Shown one piece after another: positions 33,536 to 43,756 of a stretch of 64,000 bases of DNA (position 1 is the stretch's first letter; the number at the start of each line of letters is the position of its first letter). The translations under genes were made by a program, and so were the position numbers. This stretch comes from Jeotgalibaca sp. MA1X17-3 (GTDB lineage Bacteria; Bacillota; Bacilli; Lactobacillales; Aerococcaceae): positions 2,140,501-2,204,500 of the forward strand of contig NZ_CP090983.1 of assembly GCF_021513155.1 (NCBI RefSeq), in the 5' to 3' direction. The notes under the pieces were generated by a model. That model did no database searches. It saw only the letters and a list, made by a program, of their open reading frames with translations, and was not told where the DNA came from.

Positions 33536-35554
33536 TTCTTTCTAAGTGTCTAAGCATTTCTTCTTCTGTCCAAACGGGCACATGTAATGATTCGGCTTTC
33601 TTCAATTTACTTCCCGCCTCTTCACCCGCTACTAGAATATCTGTTTTCTTGGAAACACTTCCTGTGACATTTCCACCCAGATTTTCAATCATTTCCGTTG
33701 CTTCTTGTCTATTAAAGTGTGTCAATTTCCCTGTGAGAACTACTGTTTTCCCGTGCCAAACAGATTCAACTTCTGTCATTGCAACTACTTTTTTCTTCTT
33801 TCCTGTATACCTTACATTTACCCCAGATTTTCTAAATTCTTCAATCAAATCTGCTACTTCAGGTAAACTAAAATATGCAACAACACTTTCAGCAATAATC
33901 TCACCAAACCCTTCGGTCGCGATGATTTCTTCTTTGGTAGCTTCCATAATTCGATCAATGGTCTCAAATTCTTCAGCTAACATTTTAGCCGCTTTTGAAC
34001 CTACATGACGAATCCCCAGTCCAAACAGCAGACGTTCGAGTGAGTTGGTTCGACTTTTATCAATTGCAGCTAAAATATTCTGTGCTGATTTTTCTTTTAT
34101 TTTATCCATTTGAAGTAAATCATCCATCGTTAGTGAATAGAGACCAGCAAAGTCTTGTACCAGTCCTTTTTCAAACATTTGACTAACAACTCGAACGCCT
34201 ACCCCTACAATATTCATTGCATTCCGAGAAACAAAATGAGACAAGCCTTCTTTTAATTGCGCCGGACATTTTGGATTGATACAACGCAAAGCAACTTCGT
34301 CTTCCAAGTGAACCAAGTGGCTATGACAAGCTGGACATTCTGTAGGAATCGGATAGCGTTCGCTTGTATCTACTCTTTTTTCTACGAGTACTTTTTTATC
34401 TCTGGGATAATATCACCTGCTTTATGCAGAATGACCGTATCACCTAGACGAATATCTTTTTCTTGTAGTAAATCTACATTATGGAGACTAGCACGTTGAA
34501 CGGTACTTCCAGCAACAAAAACTGGATCCATTACTGCGGTGGGAGTTACAACTCCAGTCCTTCCTACCGACCATTCAATGTCTCTCACGACTGTTTCCGC
34601 TTCTTCAGCGGGAAACTTATATGCAATAGCCCATTTTGGTGCTTTCACCGTATAGCCAATTTCTGCTTGTGTTTCAAAATCATTTACTTTGATAACAATT
34701 CCATCAATTTCATACGCGAGGTCAGTCCGTTTAACGCTTATTTCTTCAATAAAAGACCAAACGTCTTCAATAGAGTCAAATTGTTTTCGTTCTGCATTTG
34801 TACGTAGTCCTAGAGTGGCTAATCGTTCCAATAACTCTGATTGAGAATGGACTTCTAATTCTTCAAAGTTTGCTGCACTATATAGAAACACGCTCAGATT
34901 ACGATTTGCTGCGACACGAGAATCAAGTTGGCGTAAGGAGCCTGCCGCTGCGTTACGAGGGTTGGCAAAAACATCCTCTCCTTTTTCATCTCGTTCTTGA
35001 TTGAGTTTCATAAAAGAAGATTTGGGCATATAACACTCTCCCCGCACTTCAAACGAAATCGGTTCTTGTACTCGTAAGGGAATTGCTTTAATCGTGCGTA
35101 GGTTTTGAGTAATATCTTCCCCTTCTACACCATCACCACGGGTAGCTCCTCTTGTAAAAACGCCATCTTCATAACGTAAAGAAACAGCTAAGCCATCTAT
35201 TTTTAATTCACATATGTATTGAATAGGTTTGGCTGTTAGTCCTTTGATTCGTTGATCAAAAGCCAATAAATCCTCTTGATTGAATGCATTCCCCAAACTA
35301 AGCATAGGAACATCATGTTGTACCTTTTCAAAACCGGGTAAAATTTCTCCTCCAACACGTTGGGTAGGAGAGTCAGAAGTAATCAATTCCGGATATTCGG
35401 TTTCGATTGCAACTAGTTCCTGATACATTTCATCGTAGTCCTGATCAGAAATACTTGGTTTGTCTAAAACGTAATACGCATAACTATGCTTTTGTAGCAC
35501 GGAACGCAAATAGAATACACGTTCCTCTGCCTCAGCAATCGGCCATTTTTCCAT
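33528..35554 (-). pseudogene. ligA: NAD-dependent DNA ligase with a one-base frame break (probable sequencing error)
   Basis: LigA seals nicks in DNA using NAD and is essential in bacteria. Restored, the gene encodes about 675 residues: Ia domain, adenylation domain with the KxDG lysine in CELKIDGLAVSLRY, OB fold, Cys4 zinc finger (CPAC then CINPKC), helix-hairpin-helix repeats and a BRCT domain (GKTVVLTGKLTHFNR). The frame is broken at 34392-34397, where the coding strand has six A after GAGAT. A seventh A joins the two halves exactly (IPEIKKVLVEKRVDTSERYP). The upstream frame (34382-35554) otherwise ends four residues later, and the downstream frame reopens at 34316. Because the gene is essential, a homopolymer error is more likely than real loss. 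It lies between pcrA and camS. Confidence 0.9.
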
Positions 35555-35644
35555 CTATTGCGGCAGATCTTTCCATATATTTTCATTGAGTTGTATGGAA
35601 AGATAAACTGCCTTCACTCCTCTCGATTACTACATTAGAATGTG

Positions 35645-37894
35645 CTACATTTTCTCAATAGGTGCAAATGATGCCAGCAAACGTTTAATTCCAACATCTT
35701 TAAAGGCAATATCCAGTGTCAGACCATCACCTTCACCCGTTAACTGGACTACCGTACCGACACCCCATTTTTTATGACTTACTTTATTGCCTACATTCCA
35801 ATCTAATGCTTCCGCTCCACTTGTTCCTGTTTGGGAGACAGATTGTGTTGGTTCACTCTTTTCATTCTTTTGATGCGGTTGACTGAATGCTCGATCATAT
35901 CGCTCGTTCTTCTGACGCCAACGAGAAGTTGGAACGTTTTTTTGAGCACTTTTGGGAGTAGAATTTGTTTTCAATAACGATTGATCCATTTCTTCTAAGA
36001 AACGAGAGGCTGGATTATTTTGAACGCGTCCATACAACATACGAGAATATGCATTTGTTAAATAAAGTTGTTTTTCCGCTCTAGTAATTCCCACATATGC
36101 TAAACGTCGTTCTTCTTCCATTTCATGTTCTTCCATTAATGAACGGAAAGACGGGAAAATCCCTTCTTCTACTCCAATAATAAAGACAACAGGAAACTCT
36201 AGTCCCTTTGCAGCATGCATCGTCATTAAGGTAACTTCTTCTTGAGGAACTTCCTCCACATTATCCAAATCAGATACAAGTGCTAGGTCTGAAAGGAAAT
36301 CCGTCAAGCTCGTCGGCTCTGAAGTAGTTTTTTCAAATTCTTGTGTAACCGTAAGAAACTCATTCAAGTTATCGATTCTAGCTTCTGATTCTAACGTATT
36401 CTCTGCTTTCAAGCTTTCCATATAACCAGATTTTTCCAATAATTCTTCAACTAATTCGGTTATCGAAACGAATTCTGACATATTTTGTAATTCTTGGAGT
36501 ACTCGATAAAATGTATTAATTTCTTTGGCAGCTCTTCCACTTAAAGGCGACATCTGAACATTCTTAGCCGCTTCGAAATAAGAAAAATCATATTCATTTG
36601 CAAATCCATATAATTTTTCTAAGCTGACATTTCCAACGCCACGCTTGGGTACGTTAATAATTCGGTTAAAACTCAAATCATCAGCCGGATTGGCTATCAA
36701 ATGTAAGTACGCTAAAATATCCTTTATTTCTTTGCGATCATAGAACTTATGTCCGCCAACCATTTTATATTGAATATTTGACTTTACTAAGGTGTCTTCT
36801 ACAACACGTGATTGCGCATTGGTTCGATATAAAATAGCAAAGTCTCCGTATTTATGCTGATTGTTTCGAACTTCTTCTTGCATGACAGAGACAATATAGC
36901 GAGCTTCATCATGCTCGGATTGGGCTCGATAATAGATAATTTCTTCACCTTCTGGATTATCGGTCCAAAGTTTTTTATCTTTTCGATTTTGATTATTTTG
37001 GATGACATCATTAGCGGCTTGCAGTATTTTTTTGGTAGAGCGATAGTTTTGTTCTAGTAAGATTACTTGGGCTTTTGCATAGTCTTTTTCAAAGTTCATG
37101 ATATTTTCCATGTCTGCTCCACGCCATCCATAAATACTCTGATCAGCGTCTCCTACTACACAAATATTTTTGAATTTTTGTGCTAGCAATTGCACTAATT
37201 TATATTGTGCATAGTTGGTATCTTGATACTCATCCACATGAATATAATGGAATTTATTTTGATAATATTTTAGGGTTTCTGGATGGTCCTCAAATAACTT
37301 AACCGTTAGCATAATTAAATCATCAAAATCCATTGATTGTGCATTTTCAAGTGCTCGTTGATAGGTCTGGTAGCATTCTGCAATAATATTATCAAAATAA
37401 TTGTCATGTCCATTTGCAAATTCTTTAGGTGTTTGTAATTCATTTTTTGCATTTGATATTCTCGCCAAAATCATTTTCGGCTCAAATTTTTTAGAATCCA
37501 AATTTCGTTCTTTTATAATTCGTTTCATCAATGATTTTGTTTCACTCTGATCACAAATCGTAAAGTTTTTTGAGTACCCAATGTGTTCTGCTTCTCGCCG
37601 AAGGATTCGTACACACATGGAGTGAAAGGTGGATACCCACATATCATTTCCTGCGGTCCCTACTAAACGAGTAACTCGTTCTTTCATTTCTTTTGCTGCT
37701 TTATTTGTAAAAGTGATGGCTAAAATATTCCAAGGATTTACTTGTTTTTCTTCTAGTAAGTATGCCATACGGTGTGTTAAGACACGCGTCTTTCCACTAC
37801 CTGCTCCCGCCATAATTAAAAGCGGACCTTCAGTTGCCAATACGGCTTCTTTTTGTTTGGGGTTCATCCCATTTAAGAGTTTATTTGGTTGCAC
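35645..37894 (-). CDS. pcrA: ATP-dependent DNA helicase PcrA
   Basis: This superfamily 1 helicase acts in repair, rolling-circle replication and conflict resolution with RNA polymerase. The roughly 749-residue protein has all the motifs: Walker A AGAGSGKT near residue 35, TFTNKAAKEMKERV, VDEYQDTN (Walker B), GDADQSIYGWRGA, LEQNYRST, and the late MTMHAAKGLEFPVVF and YVGITRAEKQLYL. A C-terminal Tudor-like segment (VGNKVSHKKWGVGTVVQ) binds RNA polymerase in relatives. The AAAGG ribosome site lies 9 bases before a GTG at 37894; an ATG at 37903 abuts it. It heads pcrA-ligA-camS. Confidence 0.96.
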   Translation of the reverse strand: MQPNKLLNGMNPKQKEAVLATEGPLLIMAGAGSGKTRVLTHRMAYLLEEKQVNPWNILAITFTNKAAKEMKERVTRLVGTAGNDMWVSTFHSMCVRILRREAEHIGYSKNFTICDQSETKSLMKRIIKERNLDSKKFEPKMILARISNAKNELQTPKEFANGHDNYFDNIIAECYQTYQRALENAQSMDFDDLIMLTVKLFEDHPETLKYYQNKFHYIHVDEYQDTNYAQYKLVQLLAQKFKNICVVGDADQSIYGWRGADMENIMNFEKDYAKAQVILLEQNYRSTKKILQAANDVIQNNQNRKDKKLWTDNPEGEEIIYYRAQSEHDEARYIVSVMQEEVRNNQHKYGDFAILYRTNAQSRVVEDTLVKSNIQYKMVGGHKFYDRKEIKDILAYLHLIANPADDLSFNRIINVPKRGVGNVSLEKLYGFANEYDFSYFEAAKNVQMSPLSGRAAKEINTFYRVLQELQNMSEFVSITELVEELLEKSGYMESLKAENTLESEARIDNLNEFLTVTQEFEKTTSEPTSLTDFLSDLALVSDLDNVEEVPQEEVTLMTMHAAKGLEFPVVFIIGVEEGIFPSFRSLMEEHEMEEERRLAYVGITRAEKQLYLTNAYSRMLYGRVQNNPASRFLEEMDQSLLKTNSTPKSAQKNVPTSRWRQKNERYDRAFSQPHQKNEKSEPTQSVSQTGTSGAEALDWNVGNKVSHKKWGVGTVVQLTGEGDGLTLDIAFKDVGIKRLLASFAPIEKM

Positions 37895-38101
37895 AATTGC
37901 CATCCTTTCTACTTGCTTCTTCTTTATATTTGTTTATTTATTCATAGGTTATTTTGAATATGTATCATGTTCTAGTCTATCATTTTATAGGTCCTACAGC
38001 AATAAATGGTCCTGCTTATATATGGTGCTTTATTAAATCTTTTTTAGTTGTTTCTTTTTCAAAATAAAAATGCTTCAGCGGAAAAACGCTGAAGTCATTT
38101 T

Positions 38102-39201
38102 TTATTCTTTAGGGAGCTCTGCCTCTTTTTCATCCAAAACAGTAAGATGTCCCACTTTCCTTTCTGGTTCTTTCGCAGCCTCTCCATAGAAGTGGAACAA
38201 CCATTCAGGATGAGCTTGAATATCTCTTAATGCCTTTTCAAATCCTTCTTCAAGAACCGGATAACTCTTATTAGATTTCCAAAGAGTAATTTCCGGAAGA
38301 GGAAACCCACAAATAGAACGAACGAGCAATTCATATTGAGAAACATTACAGGCATCTACTGAATAATCACAAGATTCATGTGGATATAAAATAATTTTCT
38401 TTACATATACAGCACCCGCAGCCGTTATAAATAATTCTACTGTTAAAATTCCAGGCATTTGTAAAGAACGCGCAATCGTTTGAGCAACTTGTTGAATCGC
38501 TTCGTTTATTTCTAAATCAATTTGTGCAGGCGTTATGGTTGTTTGCAATATTCCTGCTTTATAAATCGTATGAGAAACGGGGAAATGAGTAATATTCGCT
38601 TCCGTTGATCCCATTGCCACCGTTATTGCTAATTCTTTTTCAAAAGGAATCCAAGCTTCTAACATACACGTACCTGTTTGAAGAAGTTCTCTGGCTTTTT
38701 CAAAATCTTGTTCACTATAGAGAACGATATTTTCTGGTTTATTTCTTTCTACACGAACAGGTTTTAAAATAGAGGGGAAACCTATTCCAGTGGCAGCATG
38801 TTGAATATCTTCAAGATTTGTGATGGTAGCATAGGGAGCTACATTGATATTTAGAGATTCTAAAAAAATCTTTCAATCAAACGGTCTTCCATGATACTAG
38901 ATACATCTGAAAGTTGTGGAATATCAATATAAGGTTGTAGTGATAAGAGTAAATCAACATCTATTTTTTCAGATTCATACGTCAAAACATCAGACTTCTC
39001 TGCTAAACCCATTAAGTCCTCTAGTTTTAAAAAGCTACCAAGGATATACCAATCCGCCACTTGAGCAGCTGGACTGTCTTTTTCATTTGTTAAAACACCT
39101 ACGAAGTATCCTAACTTTTTTGCTGCCAAAGCAATCATCCGAGCTGTACTTCCGCCACCAATAATCCCAATGGTTTGACCTGGTAAAATCTTTTCCGTCA
39201 T
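38102..39201 (-). pseudogene. purK: PurK-like ATP-grasp protein with a one-base frame break
   Basis: The gene is related to PurK, the ATP-grasp N5-carboxyaminoimidazole ribonucleotide synthetase of purine synthesis. The N-terminal frame (38860-39201) begins TIGIIGGGSTARMIALAAKKLGY. The C-terminal frame contains ACNVSQYE and LFHFYGEAAKEPERKVGHLTVL. They join if one T is added to the run of seven at 38862-38868, giving ERFFLESLNINVAPY. The canonical PurK signatures are altered: GGGQLGRM is GGGSTARM, and the APRPHNSGH catalytic strand reads ILYPHESCDY. No purE is nearby. It may be a divergent paralog with another substrate, or decaying. The frame break may be a sequencing error like that in ligA. 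Confidence 0.75.
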
Positions 39202-39222
39202 TTACTTCCCCCTATTCCGCCT

Positions 39223-39857
39223 TTATGACGATTGATCATACTGATATAATTCGTATTGCTCTATTAATTCAATTATTTTTTCATGATAGTTAGGATCAGT
39301 TGCATATCCTGCTGTTTGCAAAGCTTTTGCTGCTTCTTGATACGTACTTGCTTGAAGAACACGATGGTATAACGTGTTATCCCAACTAGTTCCTTCTGCC
39401 ATTAGTTGAGCATGGTCTTCAATAGAGTCATAAAAACTATCATAAACTTTAAAAGAGGCTTGAACCGTTATTGCTTTTCCATTTACATATTCGGTTGTTT
39501 TCATTAAGGCTGATTGAGAGGGATCATTTGTCTTTACACCATACAGGTTATTATAAAGAATGGTTAAGTCACTTTTCCCCCAGTCAGATTCTAAAATGGC
39601 TTGAGCAATGCTAATGCTTGCCCATACCCCGTATTTTTCTTTCATTTGTTGAGATATGAGGCCTACTTCTTCTACAAAAGCTTCTTTTTCTTCTAGAACA
39701 CTTCGGGTTTCCCCTCTCATCATTGGATTTTGATATCCATTTGTCAAAGATTGAACAGCCATGTAAATAATTAAAGCTGCAAACAAGAAAGGAATGATCC
39801 AATTAAGGAAAAAGGACTTTTTCTGTTTCTTTTTTTAAATTGATTTTTCTTTCTCAT
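39223..39857 (-). CDS. GH73 endo-beta-N-acetylglucosaminidase, N-terminus frame-shifted
   Basis: This peptidoglycan hydrolase cleaves glycan strands. The GH73 (FlgJ/glucosaminidase) domain is intact: GVWASISIAQAILESDWGKS with the catalytic Glu, then NLYGVKT, and YQEAAKALQTAGYATDPNYHEKIIELIE at the end. The open frame from 39786 has only a TTG without a ribosome site. A proper ATG at 39857 behind GAGGAG reads MRKKNQF and then loses the frame in a run of six A near 39831-39836. One base fewer (or two more) would join it to KSFFLNWIIPFLFAALIIYMAVQSL, a membrane anchor. This is the third such break in the neighbourhood. Confidence 0.82.
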
Positions 39858-39885
39858 TTCTTTCTCCTCATTTACTATTCATCGA

Positions 39886-40778
39886 CTACCCATTTTCATT
39901 CTTTATTTTTGCACGGATTTCTTCATTCTTTTTCAAAATTTCGACATACTCTTCTAAAGTGAGCTCATTTTCTTTTATATAACGAGCATGCTCTATACCG
40001 ACATAACGGAAATGCCATGATTCATATTCAATAATGGTTATGTCTTCTTTTCCACGAGGATACCTTAAAATAAATCCATAATCAGCTGCATGTTCATGTA
40101 ACCATTTGCCTTCTGCAGTATCTTCAAACTCTACGACTAATCCATCACCAAGACTATCGAGAACAGGTTCTGTAATGTCAACTGCCAACCCTGTTGAATG
40201 TTCACTTGCATGTGGCAATGCAATATACTCTTCTGTTTCTTGAGTAGCTTCTTCTTCTGAATAGCCTTTACTTATATTCGATTGATACACCGAATCATAA
40301 ATTTCTTGTTGGCGAGCGATACTTCGATAACTAGAAATCAAGATAAACTGAAGTCCTTGTGCTTCACCATCCGCTATCATTTTTTCATATGATTCCGCAA
40401 TTCGACTATCAATTATTCTTCCATTCGCTGTGTAGTAAGGCTCAAATTCAATATCTTTTTCCAATTGATTATAGCGATTCACTAGAACCAAATTCCAATC
40501 AGAAGAATGGGCATTTGGTGTATCAATTAGCTGTTCCTCTAGCTCTTCTTTTACTGTTTGAGAAGAAGATTCGATTTCTTCACTATTTTTTGATTCTAAT
40601 ATAGATTCTTCCGTACTAGATTGAATACTTGTATCTGTTTGAAAAGAACTAGTTTCTTGACCAGTGTCTTCTGTTTCGGTTCCACATGAAGTAAACAGAA
40701 CGATACTAATCGAAGCAGCTACTCCTATGAACAGGTTTCTCCATTGTTTTTTCTTTTTTCATGATGCCTATTCGCCAT
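39886..40778 (-). CDS. VanY-type D-alanyl-D-alanine carboxypeptidase, N-terminus frame-shifted
   Basis: This metallo-carboxypeptidase trims peptidoglycan stem peptides at the cell surface. The catalytic domain shows SSYRS, the zinc motif HASEHSTGLAVDI and YESWHFRYVG. Upstream, the same frame continues through a Ser/Glu-rich linker to a lipoprotein signal (FIGVAASISIVLFTSCG), but it meets a stop before any start. The ATG at 40778 behind AGAGG reads MANRHHEK, and joins the signal peptide if one A is added in the GAAAAAAGAAAAAAC tract (40747-40759). The shortest alternative is a TTG at 40491 without a signal. A surface lipoprotein is the likely native form; the break is in a homopolymer. Confidence 0.82.
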
Positions 40779-40874
40779 TTTCGTACCTCTTTTATCTTTT
40801 TGTTTGTCTATTATGATAACACAATGGGAACAGGATATCCGAGTAATTCTAAATAAAATTCTTTAGAATTCAGT

Positions 40875-41423
40875 TTACTTTTTAGTTTCTTTTAATTCTT
40901 GAATGGTATCTGGATTATTTTCAGACATCCATTCTAATAGATCAATTTTTTTAGCTTCAATTTGATGACGAATAACACTAGGTAAACGAAGATCCAAAAT
41001 ATCTTTGTAACTCCAAAAGTCATAATTAGTTTCCAATCGTAAGGTCGTAACCGCAGACTTTCGCACAGAAACGTCCTCTTTAGGGTTCTCCGTACTATGC
41101 CATTTCACTGATGCAATTCCTGTTTTAAGCCATTTTTTTGCAATTTGATATTTAAGGAAATGATATTCTCGAACAGGTTCTTCCGCAACTTCTGGTAGAA
41201 TATCTGCATTTCGACACACCTTTTGTACGAGCATCCATTCATAGTCTGTAAAAAGCTTCGCAACAACTTGCATATTATCTGGCTTTAATCCGTGTTCTCC
41301 TTTTTTCCAACGATCCCAACTTTGAGAGGATATCCCTAATTGCGTCGAATAAAAAGCTTTCTCAGTCACATACTGTTCTTTGATGGCATGTAAAACAATT
41401 GTTATCAATGCTTGGTTCATCAT
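40875..41423 (-). CDS. Helix-turn-helix protein of unknown role
   Basis: The 182-residue protein has an N-terminal XRE-like helix-turn-helix (AFYSTQLGISSQSWDRWKKGEHGLKPDNMQVVAKLF, about 22-58) and a C-terminal region of unknown type (RKSAVTTLRLETNYDFWSYKDILDLRLPSVIRHQIEAKKIDLLEWM). It is probably a transcription regulator. Two adjacent ATG codons follow GAGGAGG, and either could be the start. It is separated from the liv operon by a terminator and from the vanY gene by a short gap, so it is probably transcribed alone. Confidence 0.72.
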   Translation of the reverse strand: MMNQALITIVLHAIKEQYVTEKAFYSTQLGISSQSWDRWKKGEHGLKPDNMQVVAKLFTDYEWMLVQKVCRNADILPEVAEEPVREYHFLKYQIAKKWLKTGIASVKWHSTENPKEDVSVRKSAVTTLRLETNYDFWSYKDILDLRLPSVIRHQIEAKKIDLLEWMSENNPDTIQELKETKK

Positions 41424-41508
41424 TTTTCCTCCTCATGATTTACTTACCTCATTATACACCTAACACGTGTAATAATCTTCTAATATCTAATAAAAGTAGA
41501 CGAAAAAG

Positions 41509-41545
41509 AAGAGCTTGAGACAAAAGTCTCAGGCTCTTCTTGCTT
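41509..41545 (-). terminator. Terminator after the liv operon
   Basis: AGAAGAGCTTGAGAC AAAA GTCTCAGGCTCTTCT is a 15-bp stem with one mismatch and a four-base loop. On the minus strand it is followed by a T-rich stretch. It lies after the CBS-ACT gene. Confidence 0.82.
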
Positions 41546-41619
41546 CTTAACCATTTTCAGTAAAAGGCAGACCCTACGTCTACTTCACGAATCTAAACGC
41601 CTTTTATTCCGCTCTTTTT

Positions 41620-42273
41620 TTATCCTTGTGGTTCTTTGTACATAATCGAACCAACTTCAAAACCTTTTTCTTCTAAACTACTTTGTACACCTTCAACATC
41701 TTTACTATCGAGCTGGATAACGACTTGAATTAATCCTGTTTTCCGATAGACCGCAATTTGTTGGATACTAATTTCTGATTCTAAAAATAAATCAGTTACT
41801 TCTTCCAACACACCACGTCGGTCTTCAGGCACATTGACTACAACTCGAACTCCAGGTGTATAAAAACCTAAAACATCAATAAAGGCATCAAACATATCTT
41901 TGTCTGTGATGATTCCTACCAATTTTGAACTTTCTTCTACTACTGGTAATACCCCTATATTGTGTTGTCGCATCATCACTGCGGCTTCTTCTAACAATGC
42001 ATCTTGATGGATTGTTATTACTTTTTTCTCCATAATGTCTTCTACATTTGTTTTATTCAATAAATAATTGACTTCGTGCATATCTAAACTCGTCATCGTT
42101 GAAGGAGTATTTCTGCCAATCACTCCTTCCGTAATCAGACCTACTAGCTTCCCCTCTTTTACAACAGGTAAGCGATGAATATGGTGCTCTTTCATTAAAT
42201 CCAATGCATCCAATATTTTAGTTTTTGGATCAATGGTAACTAAATTATTCGACATATAACTTTTTACATCCAT
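41620..42273 (-). CDS. CBS-ACT domain protein (AcuB-like) in the liv operon
   Basis: The 217-residue cytoplasmic protein has two CBS domains (about 1-60 and 75-135, reading IHRLPVVKEGKLVGLITEG and IGVLPVVEESSKLVGIITDKDMFDAF) followed by an ACT domain (RVVVNVPEDRRGVLEEVTDLFLESEIS). CBS pairs bind adenosine nucleotides and ACT domains bind amino acids, so it is a sensor candidate. It begins 3 bp after livF and is clearly in the same operon. That suggests it senses energy state and a branched-chain amino acid, possibly to control transport. No partner is proven. The domain architecture is clear; the role is inferred. Confidence 0.88.
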   Translation of the reverse strand: MDVKSYMSNNLVTIDPKTKILDALDLMKEHHIHRLPVVKEGKLVGLITEGVIGRNTPSTMTSLDMHEVNYLLNKTNVEDIMEKKVITIHQDALLEEAAVMMRQHNIGVLPVVEESSKLVGIITDKDMFDAFIDVLGFYTPGVRVVVNVPEDRRGVLEEVTDLFLESEISIQQIAVYRKTGLIQVVIQLDSKDVEGVQSSLEEKGFEVGSIMYKEPQG

Positions 42274-42276
42274 GGA

Positions 42277-42981
42277 TTATCCTCCTAGATATGCTTTTTG
42301 AACTTCATCACTCTTCAATAAATTTTCTCCCGTATCAGCCAAAACAACTTTTCCAGTTTCAAGTACATATCCGCGATTGGCTACTTGCAAAGCTACATTC
42401 GCATTTTGTTCTATTAAAAGAATGGTTGTCCCTTGTTTTTGGATTTCTTCGATAATATGGAAAATCTCTTTAATAAAAATAGGTGCTAAGCCCATTGAAG
42501 GCTCATCTAAAAGCAATAATTTAGGTTTCGACATTAATGCTCGACCCATTGCTAGCATTTGTTGCTCTCCACCTGATAAAGTAGCCGCATCTTGATTTTT
42601 TCTTTCTGCTAAAATCGGAAACCGATCAAAAACATGTTCTAAATCAGCTTTTAATCCAGACTTATCTTTACGAGTAAAACTGCCCAAATCTAAGTTTTCT
42701 TGAACCGTTAATCCTTTAAAAACGTGTCTGCCTTCTGGGACTTGGATTAATCGTTCTTCTACAATTTTTCGAGAAGGCATTTTAGTAATGTCTTTCCCTA
42801 AATATTCAATGGATCCTGAAGTAGAACGGACAAGTCCGGATATGGTTCGAAGAATCGTAGATTTACCAGCACCATTTGCACCAATTAGCGTTACGATTTC
42901 TCCTTCCTCTACTTCAAAAGAAACATCTTTCACTGCTTGAATCATACCATAATTGACCGAGAGGTTTTTTATTTTTAACAT
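42277..42981 (-). CDS. livF: Branched-chain amino acid ABC transporter ATPase
   Basis: This is one of the two ATP-hydrolysing subunits of the LIV importer. The 234-residue protein has Walker A GANGAGKST, the signature LSGGEQQMLAMGRAL, Walker B LLLLDEPSMGLAP and the family segment VPEGRHVFKGLTVQENL, which marks LivF rather than LivG. The start follows GGGAGGAG, two bases after the livG stop. It is part of livH-M-G-F with the solute-binding protein encoded upstream. Confidence 0.95.
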   Translation of the reverse strand: MLKIKNLSVNYGMIQAVKDVSFEVEEGEIVTLIGANGAGKSTILRTISGLVRSTSGSIEYLGKDITKMPSRKIVEERLIQVPEGRHVFKGLTVQENLDLGSFTRKDKSGLKADLEHVFDRFPILAERKNQDAATLSGGEQQMLAMGRALMSKPKLLLLDEPSMGLAPIFIKEIFHIIEEIQKQGTTILLIEQNANVALQVANRGYVLETGKVVLADTGENLLKSDEVQKAYLGG

Positions 42982-42982
42982 C

Positions 42983-43756
42983 CTAGTCTCCTCCCAAGTA
43001 AGCTTTGATTACCGCTGGATTTTTTTGAATTTCTGCCGGAGTTCCTTGAGCAATTAAACGTCCATATTCCAAACAATAAATTCGCTCACAGACGTTCATT
43101 ACTAAAGACATATCATGCTCAATTAAAACAACGGTTATAGCAAATTGTTTTTGAATTTTTTTAATTAGTTGAGTTAACTCTGCTGTCTCTTGTGGATTCA
43201 TTCCAGCTGCAGGTTCATCTAAAAACAAGATTTTTGGTTGAGTAGCGAGCGCTCGAACAATTTCCAGTCTTCTTTGTTCTCCGTATGGCAAATTGCGAGC
43301 CAATACATCTACCTTGTTTTCCAACTCAAATATTTTTAGTAGTTCAATAGCTTCTTCTTTCAACATTTCTTCATTTCGATAAAATTCTGGTGTTCGAAAT
43401 ATACTGTTAAAAATATTTGTTCCTTTTCTACTATGTAAAGCAATCCGCACATTATCAATGACAGATAAATCCTTAAATAAACGAATATTTTGAAAGGTTC
43501 GTGCCAATCCTAATTTCGTGATTTTATAAGGTTTTTTCCCATTTAGTCTTGTCTTTTCACCATTTTCTTCCAAATAAATATCGCCTTCTGACGGTACATA
43601 TACTCCTGTCAAAAGATTGAAGAACGTAGTTTTCCCTGCTCCATTTGGTCCAATTAATCCTACCAACTCATTTTCTTCTAAATGAAAATCAACATTGGAA
43701 AGAGCTGCTAATCCACCAAAGTTTTTTGTTAGATCCGTTACTGTTAATAGACTCAT
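42983..43756 (-). CDS. livG: Branched-chain amino acid ABC transporter ATPase
   Basis: This second ATPase subunit of the LIV importer has 257 residues, with Walker A GPNGAGKTT, the LARTFQNIRLFKDLSV segment that marks LivG, the signature LPYGEQRRLEIVRALA and Walker B ILFLDEPAAGMNP. It starts with the four-base overlap ATGA at the livM stop, behind GGAGGG. The length is normal. Confidence 0.95.
   Translation of the reverse strand: MSLLTVTDLTKNFGGLAALSNVDFHLEENELVGLIGPNGAGKTTFFNLLTGVYVPSEGDIYLEENGEKTRLNGKKPYKITKLGLARTFQNIRLFKDLSVIDNVRIALHSRKGTNIFNSIFRTPEFYRNEEMLKEEAIELLKIFELENKVDVLARNLPYGEQRRLEIVRALATQPKILFLDEPAAGMNPQETAELTQLIKKIQKQFAITVVLIEHDMSLVMNVCERIYCLEYGRLIAQGTPAEIQKNPAVIKAYLGGD

Noticed and set aside
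33649..34008. A 119-codon plus-strand frame within ligA
   Set aside because: It is antisense to the conserved helix-hairpin-helix and BRCT coding region and has no features of its own.
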